A stretch of 64,000 nt of DNA, from contig NZ_JAHCSH010000003.1 in NCBI RefSeq assembly GCF_018474005.1, positions 124,001-188,000 of the forward strand. Direction: 5' to 3'. The position numbers and the translations under genes were made by a program. Below are positions 19,984-29,488 of this stretch, piece by piece. This stretch comes from Curvibacter sp. CHRR-16. Lineage in GTDB: Bacteria > Pseudomonadota > Gammaproteobacteria > Burkholderiales > Burkholderiaceae_C. The notes below the pieces were generated by a model that saw nothing but the letters and a program-made list of their open reading frames with translations, was not told the DNA's origin and did not search any database. Position 1 is the stretch's first letter; each line of letters starts with the position of its first letter.

Positions 19984-20868
19984 ATGTATGAAAACAAGAA
20001 GTTAGGTTTCTTGTTCGTGCTGCCGTTCGTGCTGGGGGTGTTGGGCTTCAAGCTCTTCCCCTTCTTCATGAGCTTTGCGCTCAGCTTTACGCAGTACGAC
20101 TTTATCAATCCACCCGAGTACATCGGTCTGGATAACTACAAAGAGTTGTTCGCGCACGACCCGCTGTTCAAAAAGTCACTGGGCGTGACCCTGCTCTTTG
20201 CAGCCATGGCCGTACCGTTGCGGGTGGGTTTTGCGCTGTTCATGGCCCACGTGCTCAACTTCAAACTGCGTGGCATCAACTTCTTCCGCTCTGCGTACTA
20301 CTTGCCATCCATTTTGGGCGGATCGATTGCAGCGGCCATCATGTGGCGCTTCATCTTCTCGACCAACGGGTTGGTCAACATCGTGTTGGGCAAGTTCGGC
20401 ATTGCGCCTATCGCTTGGCTGGCAGATGAACATTACTCTTTGTTCACCGTAGTGTTGTTGTTCACATGGCAGTTTGGCTCGGCCATGGTGATCTTCTTGG
20501 CCGCTCTGCAAAACGTGCCCACTTCACTGTACGAAGCCGCTGAAATTGATGGAGCCAGCAAGTGGCAGCAATTCTTCAAGATCACGGTGCCGCTGATCAC
20601 CCCTGTGATCTTCTTCAACCTGATCATGCAAATGGTGCACGCGTTCCAAGAGTTCAACGGCCCCTACATGATCACCGAAGGCGGTCCCTTGCATGCCACC
20701 TATGTGTTGTCGCTCTACATCTACGACATGAGCTTCAAGTACTTCAACTTGGGTTACGGCAGTGCTTTGTCATGGGTCTTGTTCGCCTTGGTTGCTAGCT
20801 TGAGTGCCATTTCCTTCTTCACCTCGAAATACTGGGTCTTTTACTCCGGCGAAAAGGAGCACAAGTAA
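19984..20868 (+). CDS. togM: ABC sugar transporter permease 1 (TogM/MalF type)
   Basis: 294 residues, six membrane helices, first helix LGFLFVLPFVLGVLGFKLFPF. The cytoplasmic loop that docks the ATPase is present (EAAEIDGASKWQQFFKITVPLITP). The order permease, permease, ATPase, binding protein, then oligogalacturonate lyase is that of the Dickeya togMNAB system for oligogalacturonides, which is the reason for the gene name. GGAGATTC precedes the ATG. Its stop overlaps the next start by one base (TAATG). Confidence 0.85.
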   Translation: MYENKKLGFLFVLPFVLGVLGFKLFPFFMSFALSFTQYDFINPPEYIGLDNYKELFAHDPLFKKSLGVTLLFAAMAVPLRVGFALFMAHVLNFKLRGINFFRSAYYLPSILGGSIAAAIMWRFIFSTNGLVNIVLGKFGIAPIAWLADEHYSLFTVVLLFTWQFGSAMVIFLAALQNVPTSLYEAAEIDGASKWQQFFKITVPLITPVIFFNLIMQMVHAFQEFNGPYMITEGGPLHATYVLSLYIYDMSFKYFNLGYGSALSWVLFALVASLSAISFFTSKYWVFYSGEKEHK

Positions 20869-21767
20869 TGTCTCAATCCACTACGTTGGAGCAATCGGCT
20901 GCATCGGACAACTATGCAGCACGTGAAGTGCGCCGCGCCCGTATCAGTGCCGTGGTGCGCTACACCCTGTTGGTGTTTGTCGGCTTGATCATGCTCTACC
21001 CCATGATCTGGCTGATTGGTGCGTCGTTCAAAACCAATGCCGAGGTGTTCACTGAAATTGGCTTTTGGCCCAGCAAGTTTGACTTTGCCGCCTATGCCAA
21101 AGGCTGGAAAACCAGCACCGAATACACCTTTGCCACTTACTTCCTGAATTCGTTTGCGATCATCGTTCCCAAAGTGATCGTGACGGTCATCTCCTGCGTG
21201 CTCGTAGCCTACGCTTTTGCCCGCTTTGAGTTCTGGGGCAAGAAGTTTCTCTTCAGCGTGATGGTCGGCACCATGATGTTGCCCCTGATCATCTTGCGCT
21301 TGCCCCAGTACCTGATGTTCAAGGAATTTGGTTGGATCGACACCTACCTGCCCCTGATCGTGCCGTCTGCATTCGCAACTGACACCTTCTTTGTGTTCAT
21401 GCTGGTGCAATTCCTGCGCGGCATTCCCCGCGACATGGAAGAGGCGGCGCAAATTGACGGCTGCAATGCACTGCAATTGCTCTGGTACATCTTGGTGCCC
21501 ATCCTCAAGCCGGCCATCATTTCCGTGATCGTGTTCCAGTTCATCTGGACCATGAACGACTTCATGGGGCCGCTGATTTACCTCTCAACCGTAGAAAAAT
21601 ACCCCGTATCGCTGGCGCTCAAGATGAGCATCGGTGCCACTGAAGAAGTGGAATGGGCCAGCGTGATCGCTATTTCCGTCGTGGCCTTGATCCCCTCTGT
21701 GGTGATCTTCTTCTTGGCCCAACGTCATTTCATTGAAGGTGCCGCCAGCAGCGGTATCAAGGGATAA
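20868..21767 (+). CDS. togN: ABC sugar transporter permease 2 (TogN/MalG type)
   Basis: 299 residues, six membrane helices; N-terminal cytoplasmic stretch of about 30 residues before TYR-rich helix 1 (LLVFVGLIMLYPMIWLIGASF). The ATPase-docking motif EEAAQIDGCNALQLLWYILVPILKPA is present, and the C-terminal QRHFIEGAASSGIKG is the hallmark ending of MalG-type permeases. Pairs with the preceding permease. Confidence 0.85.
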   Translation: MSQSTTLEQSAASDNYAAREVRRARISAVVRYTLLVFVGLIMLYPMIWLIGASFKTNAEVFTEIGFWPSKFDFAAYAKGWKTSTEYTFATYFLNSFAIIVPKVIVTVISCVLVAYAFARFEFWGKKFLFSVMVGTMMLPLIILRLPQYLMFKEFGWIDTYLPLIVPSAFATDTFFVFMLVQFLRGIPRDMEEAAQIDGCNALQLLWYILVPILKPAIISVIVFQFIWTMNDFMGPLIYLSTVEKYPVSLALKMSIGATEEVEWASVIAISVVALIPSVVIFFLAQRHFIEGAASSGIKG

Positions 21768-21782
21768 ATTTAGGAGCGTGCT

Positions 21783-22901
21783 GTGGCGCAATTGCAATTA
21801 AAGAAACTCGAAAAAACCTACCCCAACGGCTTCAAAGCTGTGCACGGAGTGGACTTGGAAATTCGCGATGGCGAATTCATGGTGTTCGTTGGCCCATCCG
21901 GATGCGCCAAAAGTACCATCCTGCGCATGATCGCTGGCCTGGAAAGCATCACCGGTGGTGAACTGCTCATTGGCGGCAAAGTGGTGAACAACCTCCCCGC
22001 CAAACAACGCGGCATTGCCATGGTGTTCCAGAACTACGCGCTCTACCCCCACATGAAGGTGTACGAGAACTTGGCCTTCGGCCTCAAGCTGGCTGGCGTG
22101 AGCAAGAGCGAAATCGACACCCGTGTGCGCGAAGCGGCGCGCCTGCTCGAAATGGAACACCTGCTCGACCGCTATCCCAAGCAGCTTTCCGGTGGCCAAG
22201 CCCAACGTGTGGCGGTGGGCCGTGCCATCGTAAAGCACCCCGAAGTGTTCTTGTTCGACGAACCCTTGTCCAACTTGGACGCCAAGCTGCGCGCCTCCAT
22301 GCGCGTGCGTTTGACCGAACTGCACCGCACTTTGCGCGAACGCGGCCAGCCTTCTACCGTGATCTACGTGACCCACGACCAAGTGGAAGCCATGACCATG
22401 GGCGAGCGCATTTGCGTACTCAAAGACGGTGAAATCCAGCAAGTGGATACCCCCACCGCTTTGTACGACCGCCCCGCCAACGTGTTTGTGGCCGGTTTCA
22501 TCGGCTCGCCCGAAATGAATATCCGCCCCGCCACCATCGACGGCAACGGTACCCAATTCGTGCTCGGCAACACCGTACTGCCCGTGCCGGAGAAACACGT
22601 AGCCCGCATTCAAGGACACAAAACCGTCAAGTTCGGTCTGCGCCCCGAGCACATTACTGCGGGTGGCTACACCGAAACCCCAGTCCACAAAGTGGAAGGC
22701 ACCCTGCGCTTCATGGAGCACATGGGCAGCGAGGTGTATGTGCACTTCTCCTTGGGTGATGTGCCCATGACCGCCCGCATCCCATCGGACCAACTCAAAG
22801 ACTTGGCGAGCAAAACCCGTGGTGACACCCACACCTTTGGTCTGCAATTGGGCTCTTGCCACGCTTTTGACACCGACACTGGCATCAACCTCTTCCTGTA
22901 A
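21783..22901 (+). CDS. togA: ABC sugar transporter ATPase (TogA/MalK/UgpC type)
   Basis: 372 residues; GTG start with AGGAGCG upstream. N-terminal nucleotide-binding domain: Walker A GPSGCAKST, where the usual third glycine is alanine; Q-loop VFQNYALYPHM; signature LSGGQAQRVAVGRAI; Walker B VFLFDEPLSNLD; H-loop YVTHDQVEAMTMG. The C-terminal OB-fold/TOBE domain from about 240 begins FIGSPEMNIRPA. The alanine variant of Walker A is, as far as I recall, also present in TogA of Dickeya, so it is not a sign of inactivity. Confidence 0.87.
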   Translation: MAQLQLKKLEKTYPNGFKAVHGVDLEIRDGEFMVFVGPSGCAKSTILRMIAGLESITGGELLIGGKVVNNLPAKQRGIAMVFQNYALYPHMKVYENLAFGLKLAGVSKSEIDTRVREAARLLEMEHLLDRYPKQLSGGQAQRVAVGRAIVKHPEVFLFDEPLSNLDAKLRASMRVRLTELHRTLRERGQPSTVIYVTHDQVEAMTMGERICVLKDGEIQQVDTPTALYDRPANVFVAGFIGSPEMNIRPATIDGNGTQFVLGNTVLPVPEKHVARIQGHKTVKFGLRPEHITAGGYTETPVHKVEGTLRFMEHMGSEVYVHFSLGDVPMTARIPSDQLKDLASKTRGDTHTFGLQLGSCHAFDTDTGINLFL

Positions 22902-22936
22902 ACCCAAACAACCTTCGTTTTAACAAGGAGACAACC

Positions 22937-24232
22937 ATGAAACGACGTTCCCTGCTGACCACAGCCGCTGCTGCTGCTGCCTTGTGCATGAGCTTTAGCG
23001 CAGCCGCTGAAGACGTGACATTGCGCTTTTCTTGGTGGGGCGGTGGTGCACGCCACGACGCCACTCTCAAAGCCATCGCGGCTTTTGAAGCCAAAAACCC
23101 TGGCATCAAAATCAAAGGCGAATACATGGGCTTTGCTGGTTACCAGGAACGTCTGTCCACCCAGTACGCAGGTGGCACAGAGCCTGACATCATGCAAATC
23201 AACTGGGCATGGCTCTCCACCTTCTCCAAAACTGGCGATGGCTTCTACGACCTGAACAAGAGCAAAGCTGTTCTGGCCCTGAACCAATTCGCCGAGTCTG
23301 ACCTCAAGACCGGCATCGTCAACGGCAAGCTCAACGCATTGCCCGTGTCCTATACCGCGCGCGTCATGCTCTGGAACATGGCCGCTTACGGTCGTGCAGG
23401 CCTGAAGATGCCTGCCACTTGGGACGAGCTGTTTGCCGCTGGCCCCGTCATCAAGCAAAAGCTTGGTGACAAGGCCTTCGCCATTGACGGCGAGCTCTAC
23501 GACATGATCTTGCTGTCGCAAACCTATATCCAGCAAAAACACGGCACACCCTACGTGAGCCCCAGCCAGCCCAAGGTGGCTATGAGCGAAGCCGCAGCAC
23601 TGGAGTGGGTACAAACCTACAAAAAGCTGGTCGCCAACAACGTCGCCGTGCCACTGCCTGTGCGCGCCTCCTTGGGTGGTGCTGAGAAGCCCACCGAGCA
23701 GCAGCAAGACTGGGTGGTTGGCAACTGGGCGGGTAACTACACCTGGGACAGCACCATCGGCTTGCGCGCCAGCACTTTGGACAAGAGCCAAAAGCTGGAT
23801 GTGGGTGACTTCCTGACCTTGCCTGGCGCCAAGAGCAGCGGCATGTTCGGCCGTCCATCCATGATGTTCGCCGTCAGCAAGCGCAGCAAAAACCCTGAAA
23901 TCGCAGCCAAGTTCCTGAACTACCTGATGACCGACCCTGACGCTGCAGCCATCGTGGGCATGACCCGTGGTGTGCCCACTGCAGACAGCCAGTTCCGCAA
24001 CATGGTGCGCACAGGTGCTTTGCAAGGCGCTGAGCTGAAGGCTTACCTGCAAATCAAGAAGCTCAAGGACGCAGGCAAGATTGAACTGCCTTCGCCTTTG
24101 TTCGAAAACGCCCGCTTCCAAAAGTTCGTGCGTGAAGTGTTCGAAACCGTCGCGTACGGCAAGGCAACAGAGCAAGAAGCCGCCAAGCGCTTGGTGGAAG
24201 AAGGCAACGCCCTGCTGAACAAGATCAAGTAA
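22937..24232 (+). CDS. togB: Periplasmic sugar-binding protein (TogB type, family 1)
   Basis: 431 residues. Signal peptide RRSLLTTAAAAAALCMSFSAAA, mature protein starting EDVTLRFSWWGGGARH, which is the typical first strand of family 1 solute-binding proteins. Binding-cleft features include YAGGTEPDIMQINWAW and the long helical C-domain ending LVEEGNALLNKIK. Strong ribosome site AAGGAGAC. Together with the three preceding genes it forms one importer, probably for oligogalacturonides. Confidence 0.87.
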   Translation: MKRRSLLTTAAAAAALCMSFSAAAEDVTLRFSWWGGGARHDATLKAIAAFEAKNPGIKIKGEYMGFAGYQERLSTQYAGGTEPDIMQINWAWLSTFSKTGDGFYDLNKSKAVLALNQFAESDLKTGIVNGKLNALPVSYTARVMLWNMAAYGRAGLKMPATWDELFAAGPVIKQKLGDKAFAIDGELYDMILLSQTYIQQKHGTPYVSPSQPKVAMSEAAALEWVQTYKKLVANNVAVPLPVRASLGGAEKPTEQQQDWVVGNWAGNYTWDSTIGLRASTLDKSQKLDVGDFLTLPGAKSSGMFGRPSMMFAVSKRSKNPEIAAKFLNYLMTDPDAAAIVGMTRGVPTADSQFRNMVRTGALQGAELKAYLQIKKLKDAGKIELPSPLFENARFQKFVREVFETVAYGKATEQEAAKRLVEEGNALLNKIK

Positions 24233-24259
24233 GCACAAAGCCACGCCAGGGGTTTGCAC

Positions 24260-25378
24260 ATGACGACAGGAACCAGCAAAGGCACGGTTCGCCAGTTCCA
24301 ATTTGTATCGACTGCAGACCCCGACACAGGAGCACGGGTGACCCGCCTCACCCCGCTCGATGTAGCCTGCCACCGCAACTACTTCTACCAAAAGTGTTTC
24401 ACCCAAGACGGCAGCAAAGTGATCTTTGGTGCGCATTTTGGGACCGACTGGAACTACCACCTGCTGGACTTGGCCTCGCAACAGGCCACCCAGTTGACCG
24501 ATCAGGAAGGCGAAAACACCTTCGGTGGCTTCCTCTCCCCTGACGACCAATACCTGTACTTTGTGCGCGCCGAGCGCACGCTGGTGCGCCTAGAACTGGC
24601 GACCCTGCACGAAGAGGTGCTCTACACCACCCCCGATGAATGGGTGGCCTACGGCACATGGGTTGCCAACAGCGCGTGCACCAAGATCGTCGGCATCGAA
24701 ATTTGGGGGCAGGACTGGTTCCCGTTGACCAGCTGGGAAAAGTTCGCCGAGATGTTCCATGCCAAACCACGCTGCCGCTTGTTCAGCGTCGATCTGGCCA
24801 CTGGCCAACGCCATGTGATCCGCGAAGAAAAGCTCTGGCTCGGCCATCCCCAGTACCGTCCGTTTGACGACAATACCGTAGCCTTTTGCCACGAAGGCTC
24901 GCACAACCTCATCGATGCCCGCATGTGGTTCGTGGACCAAGACGGCAGCAACCTGCGTTGCGGCAAGGTGCACGAACCGGGCGAGAGCTGTACCCATGAA
25001 TTTTGGGTGCCCAATGGTTCGGCCATGGTCTATGTGTCTTTCTTTGCAGGAAAAACCGAGCGCGCCATCTGGTCGCTCGACCCCGTCACCCTGCAATCGA
25101 CCAAGTTGACCAACATGCCTCCCTGCTCGCACCTCATGAGCAACTACGACGGCAGCCTGATCGTGGGCGATGGATCGGGCCAAGACCCCTACCTGCACCT
25201 GTTTGACTTGACTGCTGGCACCACGCGCCGCATCGCGCGACACGACACCTCTTGGGACGTGTACTTGGGCAACCGCCAAGTCACCCATCCCCACCCCTCC
25301 TTCACCCCCGATCAGCGCCAAGTGCTGTTCACCACCGATGCGCAGGGCATGCCTGCCCTGTATTTGGCTGATCTGTAA
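24260..25378 (+). CDS. ogl: Oligogalacturonate lyase (PL22 family)
   Basis: 372 residues from the ATG at 24260. Seven-bladed propeller; strong likeness to Ogl of Dickeya/Yersinia throughout (CHRNYFYQKCFTQDGSK, ENTFGGFLSPDDQYLYFV, WVAYGTWVANSACTKIVGIE, AFCHEG, GESCTHEFWVPNGSAM, PPCSHLMSNYDG). The Mn-binding residues of the family are present: the His of PCSHLMSN and the Gln-His-His of RQVTHPHPSF. It cleaves short (mainly di-) galacturonides in the cytoplasm to 5-keto-4-deoxyuronate. Last gene of the operon, followed by a terminator. The next pathway steps (kduI, kduD, kdgK) are not in the window. Confidence 0.93.
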   Translation: MTTGTSKGTVRQFQFVSTADPDTGARVTRLTPLDVACHRNYFYQKCFTQDGSKVIFGAHFGTDWNYHLLDLASQQATQLTDQEGENTFGGFLSPDDQYLYFVRAERTLVRLELATLHEEVLYTTPDEWVAYGTWVANSACTKIVGIEIWGQDWFPLTSWEKFAEMFHAKPRCRLFSVDLATGQRHVIREEKLWLGHPQYRPFDDNTVAFCHEGSHNLIDARMWFVDQDGSNLRCGKVHEPGESCTHEFWVPNGSAMVYVSFFAGKTERAIWSLDPVTLQSTKLTNMPPCSHLMSNYDGSLIVGDGSGQDPYLHLFDLTAGTTRRIARHDTSWDVYLGNRQVTHPHPSFTPDQRQVLFTTDAQGMPALYLADL

Positions 25379-25399
25379 ACCACCGGTTCCAGGTGCTTC

Positions 25400-25434
25400 G
25401 GGCCGCAAGACATGCGTCGAGCGGCCCTTTTTTT
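25400..25434 (+). terminator. Rho-independent terminator of the oligogalacturonide operon
   Basis: GGGCCGC (25400-25406) and GCGGCCC (25421-25427) form a seven-pair GC stem with a 14-base loop, followed by seven T residues (25428-25434). It lies 21 bases after the ogl stop. Confidence 0.9.
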
Positions 25435-25582
25435 GCATCCAACACCTTGGATCGGCATCATTATCTGTTTTTGTAATTTAGAAACTACAAAACATTCGTT
25501 CCTGTTTTAACGACAGGTTTTCAGAATCCACTCCATCGTCACAACAGCGCTTGCCCAGCAAGTGCATTCCATGGAGTTTGGT

Positions 25583-26635
25583 ATGTCTGATTGTTCTTCC
25601 ACCACCACTACACGCCGCCAGTTTGCCCAGCGCGTGGGCCAAGTTTTGGCACTGAGCAGCTTGGTTTTCGTGGGTGCCAGCAGCGTGGCACAAACCCCCA
25701 AGGCCGTGGAGCTGCTCAATGTCTCCTACGACCCCACCCGCGAGCTGTACGTGGAGTACAACCAAGCCTTTGCCAAATACTGGAAAGCCAAAACCGGCCA
25801 AGACGTCACCATCAAGCAAAGCCATGGCGGATCGGGCAAACAAGCCCGCTCCGTGATTGACGGGCTGGAGGCCGATGTGGTCACCTTGGCGCTGGCAGGC
25901 GATGTGGACGCCATCGTCAAGAACAACGGCTGGATCAACAAAGACTGGCAAAAACGCCTGCCCCACAACGCAGCGCCTTATGCCTCCACCATCGTGTTTG
26001 CCGTGCGCGCAGGCAACCCCAAAAAGATCAAGGATTGGGACGACCTGATCCGCCCAGACATCAAAGTCATCACCCCCAACCCCAAAACCAGCGGAGGTGC
26101 GCGCTGGAACTACCTGGCCGCGTGGGAGTTTGCCAAACGCAAATACGGCGGTGATGCCAAGGCCAAAGAGTTTGTGGCCAAGCTCTACAACAACGTGCCC
26201 GTGCTCGATACCGGCGCACGCGGCTCCACCATCACCTTTGCCCAACGCGCCCAAGGCGATGTGCTGATCGCTTGGGAAAACGAAGCCTATTTGCTGGAAA
26301 AAGAATTCGGCACCAAGTTCGACATCGTGACGCCAGCCCTGTCCATCTTGGCTGAGCCCACCGTAGCCGTAGTGGACAAAGTGGTGGACAAGAAGGGCAC
26401 CCGTGCAGTTGCCGAAGCCTACTTGCAGTACTTGTACAGCGAAGAAGGGCAAGACATTGCTGGCAAGAACTTCTATCGCCCAGCAGCGTCCGCCAAGGCC
26501 AAAGCCAAGTACGAGAAACAGTTCGCTCCCCTCAAGCTCTTCACCATCGACGAAGCCTTTGGTGGCTGGGACAAGGCCGACAAAGAGCATTTTGCCGATG
26601 GCGGCAGCTTCGACCAGATCTACACCAAGAAATAA
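25583..26635 (+). CDS. sbp: Sulfate/thiosulfate-type ABC binding protein, first gene of the ssu operon
   Basis: 350 residues. ATG at 25583 is chosen because GGAG precedes it by six bases. The leader carries a twin-arginine-like motif ([10 protein letters not shown]) before its hydrophobic core, so export by Tat is possible. The mature protein shows the Sbp pattern: [46 protein letters not shown], and the C-terminal [17 protein letters not shown]. It binds sulfate or a related oxyanion in the periplasm. A paralogue (51082-52080) sits near cysTWA, so this copy may serve another substrate or growth condition. It precedes ssuE by 19 bases. Confidence 0.9.
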   Translation: MSDCSSTTTTRRQFAQRVGQVLALSSLVFVGASSVAQTPKAVELLNVSYDPTRELYVEYNQAFAKYWKAKTGQDVTIKQSHGGSGKQARSVIDGLEADVVTLALAGDVDAIVKNNGWINKDWQKRLPHNAAPYASTIVFAVRAGNPKKIKDWDDLIRPDIKVITPNPKTSGGARWNYLAAWEFAKRKYGGDAKAKEFVAKLYNNVPVLDTGARGSTITFAQRAQGDVLIAWENEAYLLEKEFGTKFDIVTPALSILAEPTVAVVDKVVDKKGTRAVAEAYLQYLYSEEGQDIAGKNFYRPAASAKAKAKYEKQFAPLKLFTIDEAFGGWDKADKEHFADGGSFDQIYTKK

Positions 26636-26654
26636 GCCACTGCGGGAGAAGACC

Positions 26655-27242
26655 ATGTCCGTTCTGCTCATAGCGGGAAGCCCTTCGGAACGTTCGCGCA
26701 CCGCCGCTTTGCTGGAGGCCGCAGGCCAAGCCCTGCAAACCCGCGGTGTGCAGGTCGATAGGCTGCGCATCCGCGACCTCTCACCCCAAGCGCTGCTGCT
26801 GGCCGACTTTGGTCACCCCAGCATCAGCCGTGCATTGGGCGAAGTGGCCCAAGCGGACGTGGTGGTGGTGGCCACCCCGGTCTACAAGGCAGCGTACAGC
26901 GGCGTGCTCAAGGCCTTTTTGGACTTGCTGCCGCAAGACGGACTGAAAAACAAAGTGGTGTTGCCCTTGGCCACGGGCGGCAGCCCCCACCACATGCTGG
27001 CGCTGGACTATGCGCTGCGCCCCGTGCTGCAGTCGCTGGCGGCGCGCCACATATTGCCCGGCATTTACGCCAGCGACTCGCAGGTAGCACTGGAAGAGAA
27101 CGGCTACCACATCAGCGCCGATATCCGCCGCCGCTTGGACGAAGCCGTGGACACCCTGCTCACCGAAACCCTGCAACCCGGCCTGCGCGCCGCATCGCGC
27201 TTCAAGCCCGTGGCTTTTGCCGACGTGCACTACAGCGTTTAA
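26655..27242 (+). CDS. ssuE: NADPH-dependent FMN reductase SsuE
   Basis: 195 residues from ATG 26655 (GGGAGAA upstream). Flavodoxin-like fold: VLLIAGSPSERSRTAALLEA for FMN phosphate binding, VVVVATPVYKAAYSGVLKAFLDLLP for the isoalloxazine loop, and ATGGSPHHMLALDYALRPVL, all typical of SsuE. It supplies reduced FMN to the monooxygenase SsuD encoded two genes downstream. Confidence 0.92.
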   Translation: MSVLLIAGSPSERSRTAALLEAAGQALQTRGVQVDRLRIRDLSPQALLLADFGHPSISRALGEVAQADVVVVATPVYKAAYSGVLKAFLDLLPQDGLKNKVVLPLATGGSPHHMLALDYALRPVLQSLAARHILPGIYASDSQVALEENGYHISADIRRRLDEAVDTLLTETLQPGLRAASRFKPVAFADVHYSV

Positions 27243-27260
27243 CCACTCCAAGGAATCCAC

Positions 27261-28271
27261 ATGCCTCGCTTCGCACCCAACAAAACCCCACGGCCACCAA
27301 ACACCCTCCGCCTATGGCTTGGCCGCCTAAGCATTTTGGCTACCACCGCAGCCCTGTGGGGCCTGCACCCCCCCACCCACGCCCACAGCACGGGCAAGGA
27401 TGCCAGCCCCACCGAGCTGCGCATTGGCTACCAAAAAGGCTCGCTGGCGCTGGTGGTGCTCAAAGACAGTGGCAAGCTGGCCCAGCGCCTCAAGGGCAGC
27501 AGCATCCGCTGGGTAGAGTTCAATGCAGGCCCACCCCTGCTAGAAGCCTTGGCGGTGGGCAGCATCGACATTGGTGCCACGGGTGACGCTCCGCCCGTAT
27601 TTGCCCAAGCGGCCGACAAAGATTTGGTCTACGTGGCCTATGAGGCTCCCGCCCCCGAAGGCTCTGCCGTTGTAGTGCCCAGCGATTCCAGCATCCGCAC
27701 ACTGGCTGACCTCAAGGGCAAGCGCGTAGCCTTTACCAAGGGTAGCAGCGCGCACTTTCTCATCGCCCAAGGGCTGCGCAAAGGCGGGCTCACGCTGGCC
27801 GATATCCAGCCCGTGTACCTGTCGCCATCGGACGCCCGCGCTGCATTTGAAGGCGGCAATGTGGACGCCTGGGTCATTTGGGATCCCTACTACGCAGCGG
27901 TCGAACTGACGGGCAAAGCCCGCGTCTTGGCCACCAGCAAGGGCTTGTCCAGCGGCAATTCCTTCTTCTTGGCCAGCAACAAGCTGGTGCAACAGTACCC
28001 CGCCGCCGTGAGCGCCATCGTGGACGAGCTCAACAAGGCAGCCAAGCTCAAGCCCCAAGAAGTGACGCAACTCATCACGAAAAACCTAGGGCTAGAGCCT
28101 GCTGTGGTGGAGCGCTACGTGCAGCGCCGTCCCGGCTCTCCCATCCGCCTGCTCACACCCGAGGTGATTGCCGAGCAGCAAGGCGTGGCCGATGTGTTCT
28201 ACCAAGCCAAGGTCATCCCCAAACCCGTGCGCGTGGCCGATGCCGTGTGGAATGGCCCAGCGAAAAAGTAA
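27261..28271 (+). CDS. ssuA: Aliphatic sulfonate-binding protein SsuA
   Basis: 336 residues. The leader has the core [19 protein letters not shown], mature start about residue 38. The family pattern [26 protein letters not shown] is clear, as are [33 protein letters not shown] and [15 protein letters not shown]. It captures alkanesulfonates or taurine-like compounds in the periplasm for SsuBC. AAGGAATCC precedes the ATG. Confidence 0.92.
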   Translation: MPRFAPNKTPRPPNTLRLWLGRLSILATTAALWGLHPPTHAHSTGKDASPTELRIGYQKGSLALVVLKDSGKLAQRLKGSSIRWVEFNAGPPLLEALAVGSIDIGATGDAPPVFAQAADKDLVYVAYEAPAPEGSAVVVPSDSSIRTLADLKGKRVAFTKGSSAHFLIAQGLRKGGLTLADIQPVYLSPSDARAAFEGGNVDAWVIWDPYYAAVELTGKARVLATSKGLSSGNSFFLASNKLVQQYPAAVSAIVDELNKAAKLKPQEVTQLITKNLGLEPAVVERYVQRRPGSPIRLLTPEVIAEQQGVADVFYQAKVIPKPVRVADAVWNGPAKK

Positions 28272-28285
28272 AGAAAGCACCCATC

Positions 28286-29476
28286 ATGAAAGTACTCTGG
28301 TTCCTCCCTACCCACGGCGACAGCCGCTACCTGGGCACCAACGAAGGCGCCCGCCCCCTGACGCTGGATTACCTGCGCCAAATCGCCCAAGCAGCCGACC
28401 AACTGGGCTACTACGGCGTGCTCACGCCCACCGGGCGCTCGTGCGAAGACCCGTGGGTGGTCACCTCGGCGCTGATTGGTGCCACCCAGCGCCTGCGCTT
28501 TTTGGTGGCGGTGCGCCCCGGTCTGCACCAGCCCGCGCTGGCCGCGCGCATGGCGGCCACGTTTGATCGGTTGTCCAATGGCCGCTTGCTCATCAACCTC
28601 GTCACCGGCGGCGACGCTGCCGAACTGGCGGGCGACGGCGTGGTGACCACCCACGCCCAGCGCTACGAGGCATCGCGCGAGTTCATCCAAATCTGGCGCG
28701 ACATCCTGACCCGCAGCCACACAGGCGAGAGCTACGACTTTGCCGGCCAGCACCTGCACGTGCAAGGGGCCAAGCTGCTCTTCCCGCCGCTGCAAAACCC
28801 GCACCCCCCCGTGTGGTTTGGCGGTTCCTCGGCCGAAGCGCACGACCTGGCCGCCGAGCAGGTGGAGACCTACCTGACTTGGGGCGAACCGCCCGAGGCC
28901 GTGAAGCAAAAGTTTGACGACGTGCGCCAGCGCGCAGTAAGCCGGGGCCGCCAGGTGAAATTTGGCGTGCGCCTGCACGTCATCGTGCGCGAAACCGAGG
29001 CTGAGGCCTGGGCTGCAGCCGACCAACTCATCAGCCGCGTGGACGACGCCACCGTGGCCCGCGCCCAGCAGACCTTTGCCAAGATGGATTCCGAAGGCCA
29101 GCGGCGCATGGCCGCGCTGCACCAAGGCAAGGGCCGCAGCCGTGCCGAGCTGGAAATCCACCCCCACCTGTGGGCAGGCGTGGGCTTGGTGCGCAGCGGT
29201 GCGGGCACCGCCGTGGTGGGCAACCCCCAGCAAGTGGCCGCCAAACTGCGCGAATACCAAGAGGCCGGGGCCGATGCCTTCATCCTCTCGGGCTACCCGC
29301 ATCTGGAAGAGGCCTACCGTTTTGCCGAGTTGGTGTTCCCGCTGCTGCAGCTAGACCATGGCGATGACCAGCTACCGACCAAGACCGTGCAAGCCCGGGG
29401 CGAAGCGGTGGCCAACACCTTGCCAACCGACACAGCCAGCGCCACAGCAACCCCCGCCGTGCGCCAAGCCGCCTGA
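28286..29476 (+). CDS. ssuD: FMNH2-dependent alkanesulfonate monooxygenase SsuD
   Basis: 396 residues from ATG 28286. Bacterial luciferase-like TIM barrel: [36 protein letters not shown] (the conserved active-site cysteine), [24 protein letters not shown], and [13 protein letters not shown]. It splits C1-C14 alkanesulfonates to aldehyde and sulfite. The last about 35 residues (after [10 protein letters not shown]) are low-complexity Thr/Ala-rich and slightly longer than the E. coli enzyme (381 residues). Confidence 0.94.
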   Translation: MKVLWFLPTHGDSRYLGTNEGARPLTLDYLRQIAQAADQLGYYGVLTPTGRSCEDPWVVTSALIGATQRLRFLVAVRPGLHQPALAARMAATFDRLSNGRLLINLVTGGDAAELAGDGVVTTHAQRYEASREFIQIWRDILTRSHTGESYDFAGQHLHVQGAKLLFPPLQNPHPPVWFGGSSAEAHDLAAEQVETYLTWGEPPEAVKQKFDDVRQRAVSRGRQVKFGVRLHVIVRETEAEAWAAADQLISRVDDATVARAQQTFAKMDSEGQRRMAALHQGKGRSRAELEIHPHLWAGVGLVRSGAGTAVVGNPQQVAAKLREYQEAGADAFILSGYPHLEEAYRFAELVFPLLQLDHGDDQLPTKTVQARGEAVANTLPTDTASATATPAVRQAA

Positions 29477-29488
29477 GTAGCCCCCACC

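Noticed and set aside
22667..24550. 627-codon minus-strand open frame opposite togA/togB/ogl
   Set aside because: It is the antisense shadow of strongly coding plus-strand genes; the translation is His/Val/Gly-rich and has no domain, and it spans two gene borders.
26403..26654. Upstream extension of the ssuE frame
   Set aside because: It lies in the sbp gene in another frame; the ATG at 26655 starts the flavodoxin fold directly.
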